DNA of 7,278 nt from an uncultured bacterium. Its GTDB lineage: Bacteria > Bacillota > Clostridia > Oscillospirales > Oscillospiraceae. The DNA lies in the NCBI GenBank assembly GCA_905215425.1, contig CAJMQD010000041.1, forward strand, positions 1-7,278, written 5' to 3'. Made by a program: the position numbers and the translations under genes. Positions 5,200-7,278 of the stretch are shown here, in pieces. The notes under the pieces are model-generated. The model made no database searches, was not told the origin of the DNA, and saw only the letters and a list, made by a program, of their open reading frames with translations. Position 1 is the first letter of the stretch. Each line of letters begins with the position of its first letter.

Positions 5200-5661
5200 G
5201 TGATCACCGCTGTACAATTCTATGCCCACGCGCAGAGCTTCAAGGATGCCTACGCCGCCGCTATGCGCCCTCTCTGCCAGCGGCTGGAGCTGTCCCAGAC
5301 CGCTATGGACATTCTTCTCTTTCTGGCCAACAATCCCAGTATGGATACCGCCCGTGATATCTGCACATATCGCCATCTGAAGCCGGCCCTCGTCTCCTTT
5401 CACATCGACGCACTGACGCAGAACGGGTTTTTGCAGCGCCGCAGCGCGCCCGATGACCGGCGCAAGCTCCACCTGACCTGCACGGAGAAGGCCGCACCCA
5501 TCATCGCCCAGGGGCAGGCCATTCAGGAGGAGTTCTCCCGGCAGCTCACCCAGGGACTCAGCCCGGAACAGCTGGAGATTCTGGCACAGTGCTTTTCTGC
5601 AATTGAACAAAATATCGCCCGACTGCCCCGCGTGCGCAATCGGGAAAAAGGAGACCTATAA
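5200..5661 (+). CDS. MarR-family transcriptional regulator of the adjacent MATE pump
   Basis: 153-residue winged-helix repressor. The N-terminal dimerisation helix (about 5-28) precedes the DNA-binding domain (about 32-97): helix LSQTAMDILLFLANN, recognition helix region HLKPALVSFHIDALTQNGFL (59-78), and a wing RRSAPDDRRKLHLT (80-93) with the family's DxR(R/K)xxLxLT signature. A long C-terminal helix completes the dimer interface. It most likely represses its own operon by binding the palindrome at 5161-5184 and releases it on binding a toxic ligand, as MepR does for MepA. The start is GTG at 5200, with AGAAGGAGG (5185-5193) six bases upstream; no nearer ATG fits. The stop codon lies 3 bases before the MATE start, so translation is tightly coupled. 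The inducing ligand cannot be read from the sequence. Confidence 0.92.
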   Translation: MITAVQFYAHAQSFKDAYAAAMRPLCQRLELSQTAMDILLFLANNPSMDTARDICTYRHLKPALVSFHIDALTQNGFLQRRSAPDDRRKLHLTCTEKAAPIIAQGQAIQEEFSRQLTQGLSPEQLEILAQCFSAIEQNIARLPRVRNREKGDL

Positions 5662-5664
5662 TCT

Positions 5665-7035
5665 ATGGGACAAGACAAATCATTTTTAGGCACACAGCCC
5701 ATCGGAAAGCTGCTATTCCGACTGGCCGTGCCCACGGTGATTGCCCAGCTGGTGAACATGCTGTACAACATCGTAGACCGCATCTACATCGGCCACATGC
5801 CAGTGGACGGGACACTGGCCCTGACCGGGGTCGGGGTCTGTCTGCCCCTGATCATTCTGGTGTCTGCCTTTGCGGCCTTTGTGGCCTCCGGCGGCGCCCC
5901 CCGGGCCTCCATCTGCATGGGCCGGGGGGATCACGACAGCGCGGAGAAGATCCTGGGCGGCTGCTTTACCCTGCAGCTGGTCATCTCCGCCGTGCTCACC
6001 GCCATTCTGCTGCTGTGGGGTCAGGACCTGCTGCTGCTCTTCGGCGCCAGCGAAAACACCATCGGATACGCCGCGGCCTATATGAGCATCTACGCCGTGG
6101 GCACAGCCTTCGTCCAGCTGACCCTGGGATTAAACGCCTTCATCACCGCCCAGGGCTTCGCCCCCGTAGGGATGAAGACCGTACTCATCGGCGCAGTGTG
6201 CAACATCATTCTGGACCCCATCTTCATCTTCGGTCTGCACATGGGCGTGCGCGGAGCCGCCCTGGCCACGGTGCTGTCTCAGGCCGTGTCCTGCGCCTGG
6301 GTGCTCCGGTTCCTCACCGGCCCCCGCACCACCCTGCGGCTGAAGCGGCAGTACCTCCGGCCTCAGGCCAAGCTCATCCTCCCCTGCATCGCCTTAGGGC
6401 TGGCCGCCTTCATCATGCAGAGCAGCGAGAGCGTCATCTCCATGTGCTTCAACTCTTCCCTGTTGAAATACGGCGGGGATCCGGCGGTGGGGGCCATGAC
6501 CATCCTGTCCAGCGTGATGCAGTTCGCCATGCTGCCCCTTCAGGGCATCGCCCAGGGGGCCCAGCCCATCACCAGCTACAACTACGGGGCCAGGAACAGC
6601 CAGCGGGTGCGGGCCAGCTTCCGCCTGCTGCTGATCGTCAGCCTGATTTACTCCACCCTGCTGTGGGCGGCGATCATGCTCTTCCCCCAGCTGTTCGCCC
6701 GCATGTTCACGCCGAACCCGGAGCTGATCGCCTTCACGGCCCGCGCCCTGCGCCTTTACTGCGGCGCACTGTTCCTCTTTGGCCTGCAGATCGCCTGTCA
6801 GATGACCTTTGTCTCCATTGGTAATGCACCATGTTCTATCTTTGTAGCAGTGCTGCGTAAATTTATTCTGCTGCTGCCCCTGATCTATCTGCTGCCCCAT
6901 CTCTTGACAGACCAGACCAGCGCAGTCTATCTGGCCGAGCCCGCAGCGGATGTGATCGCCATGACCTGCACTGCAATTCTGTTCTCTGTCCAGTTCAAAA
7001 AGGCGCTGAAAAAGCTGGATGAGCCGCTCCTATAA
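5665..7035 (+). CDS. MATE-family multidrug efflux transporter (MepA-like)
   Basis: 456-residue inner-membrane exporter of the MATE family, which expels cationic drugs and other organic molecules in exchange for Na+ or H+. The length and 12 hydrophobic helices in two six-helix halves are standard. Family motifs are PTVIAQLVNMLYNIVDRI (23-40) with the conserved helix-1 pattern, GGAPRASICMGRGD (76-89), CNIILDPIFIFG (179-190) with Asp184, and GIAQGAQPITSYNYGAR (294-310) in the second half. The MLYNIVDRIYIG and GAQPITSYNYGA forms point to the MepA-like (DinF/MepA/NorM-superfamily) bacterial branch. ATG 5665 follows AAAGGAGA (5646-5653) at about 11 bases and lies 3 bases after the MarR stop codon. 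MarR next door is the likely regulator. The last ~70 codons use more A/T-ending codons (6816-6880) than the rest. Confidence 0.94.
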   Translation: MGQDKSFLGTQPIGKLLFRLAVPTVIAQLVNMLYNIVDRIYIGHMPVDGTLALTGVGVCLPLIILVSAFAAFVASGGAPRASICMGRGDHDSAEKILGGCFTLQLVISAVLTAILLLWGQDLLLLFGASENTIGYAAAYMSIYAVGTAFVQLTLGLNAFITAQGFAPVGMKTVLIGAVCNIILDPIFIFGLHMGVRGAALATVLSQAVSCAWVLRFLTGPRTTLRLKRQYLRPQAKLILPCIALGLAAFIMQSSESVISMCFNSSLLKYGGDPAVGAMTILSSVMQFAMLPLQGIAQGAQPITSYNYGARNSQRVRASFRLLLIVSLIYSTLLWAAIMLFPQLFARMFTPNPELIAFTARALRLYCGALFLFGLQIACQMTFVSIGNAPCSIFVAVLRKFILLLPLIYLLPHLLTDQTSAVYLAEPAADVIAMTCTAILFSVQFKKALKKLDEPLL

Positions 7036-7048
7036 CGGCCTATCAAAT

Positions 7049-7075
7049 ATGCCCATCGGGAATCCCGATGGGCAT
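7049..7075. terminator. Intergenic hairpin between convergent genes, probable terminator
   Basis: ATGCCCATCGGGA (7049-7061) and TCCCGATGGGCAT (7063-7075) are perfect inverted copies; as RNA this gives an 11-pair stem with a GAATC loop. It lies 14 bases after the MATE stop and 3 bases after the SpoVT-like stop on the other strand, the right place for a shared terminator. Neither side has a real U-tract, so termination may be inefficient or factor-dependent. Confidence 0.6.
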
Positions 7076-7077
7076 GT

Positions 7078-7278
7078 TCAACTCTCCATATGCTTCCCCA
7101 AAAAGGCGGCAATGGACTGGGCCAGCTTATACTCCACCTCGCCGCTGCTCAGGTGCTCCCCATCCCCCACAAAAGCTACGCAGCCCAACACATCGCCCTC
7201 GGCCAAAATGGGCGCCGCAATGGCAAGGCAGTATTCCTCTTTGTTTGCGCAGAGGGGGATCTCCGCATCCCCCGGGCG
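7078..7278 (-). CDS. spoVT: SpoVT-like stage V sporulation regulator, C-terminal fragment
   Basis: The last 66 codons of a gene that begins beyond the right edge; the stop is TGA at 7080-7078. The fragment reads YCLAIAAPILAEGDVLGCVA, then a glycine/acid turn, then VEYKLAQSIAAFLGKHMES. This matches the C-terminal GAF-like ligand domain of SpoVT, whose family ends with '...PI(I/L)A.GD.IG.V.......GEVE.KLAETAA.FL.KQME'. SpoVT is an AbrB-type DNA-binding regulator of forespore genes; its DNA-binding part is off the window. The identity therefore rests on the ligand domain alone. If right, it indicates a spore-forming Firmicute. The gene is convergent to the MATE pump and separated from it by a hairpin. 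Confidence 0.75.
   Translation of the reverse strand, partial: RPGDAEIPLCANKEEYCLAIAAPILAEGDVLGCVAFVGDGEHLSSGEVEYKLAQSIAAFLGKHMES

Noticed and set aside
6015..6824. + strand reading frame in another register inside the MATE gene
   Set aside because: The product is Arg/His/Pro-rich and the MATE frame has full family motifs across the same bases.
1..7278. CRISPR array, insertion sequence, phage module or tRNA
   Set aside because: No spaced direct repeats, transposase-like protein, terminal inverted repeats or cloverleaf pattern were found on reading both strands; the GH25 gene lacks holin or phage neighbours.

Overview
The window reads as ordinary chromosomal DNA from a GC-rich, spore-forming Clostridia-type Firmicute; a gut Oscillospiraceae relative is my guess. 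The grounds are a SpoVT-like sporulation regulator end, AGGAGG-type ribosome binding sites, a MarR-MATE pair of the kind common in Clostridia, and coding style. No mobile element, tRNA, rRNA or CRISPR array is visible, and no stretch longer than about 240 bases lacks a gene.

Layout, left to right. Positions 1-140 hold the last 45 codons of a Clp-family AAA+ ATPase on the + strand, closed by a strong terminator. A 160-base AT-rich control region rich in nested palindromes then leads into a PAP2-family membrane phosphatase/phosphotransferase (+, 375-1118). A near-perfect bidirectional terminator separates it from a convergent two-gene operon on the - strand. That operon is transcribed right to left: first a large membrane protein made of two DUF1538 repeats (1920-3488), then, 12 bases downstream, a double-domain PII-like signalling protein (1239-1907).

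A divergent promoter region (3489-3728) separates this operon from a rightward unit. That unit encodes a membrane-anchored GH25 muramidase (3729-4583) and, 28 bases later, a stand-alone Schlafen AlbA_2-type domain protein (4612-5088), and ends in a terminator. Next comes a self-contained drug-efflux operon. It has a promoter, a 24-bp perfect palindromic operator on the start site, a MarR regulator (5200-5661) and, 3 bases later, a 12-helix MATE transporter (5665-7035). A hairpin at 7049-7075 separates it from the C-terminal end of a SpoVT-like regulator coming in on the - strand (7078-7278).

Functional reading: the MarR-MATE cassette is a classic ligand-derepressed efflux module of the MepR/MepA kind. 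The DUF1538/PII-like pair is the least understood part of the window. Its layout (transporter-like protein plus a degenerate PII protein in one operon) suggests a transporter gated by a small PII-like sensor, with the ion and effector unknown. The GH25/AlbA_2 pair and the PAP2 gene are envelope-related or uncharacterised and show no obvious link to their neighbours.
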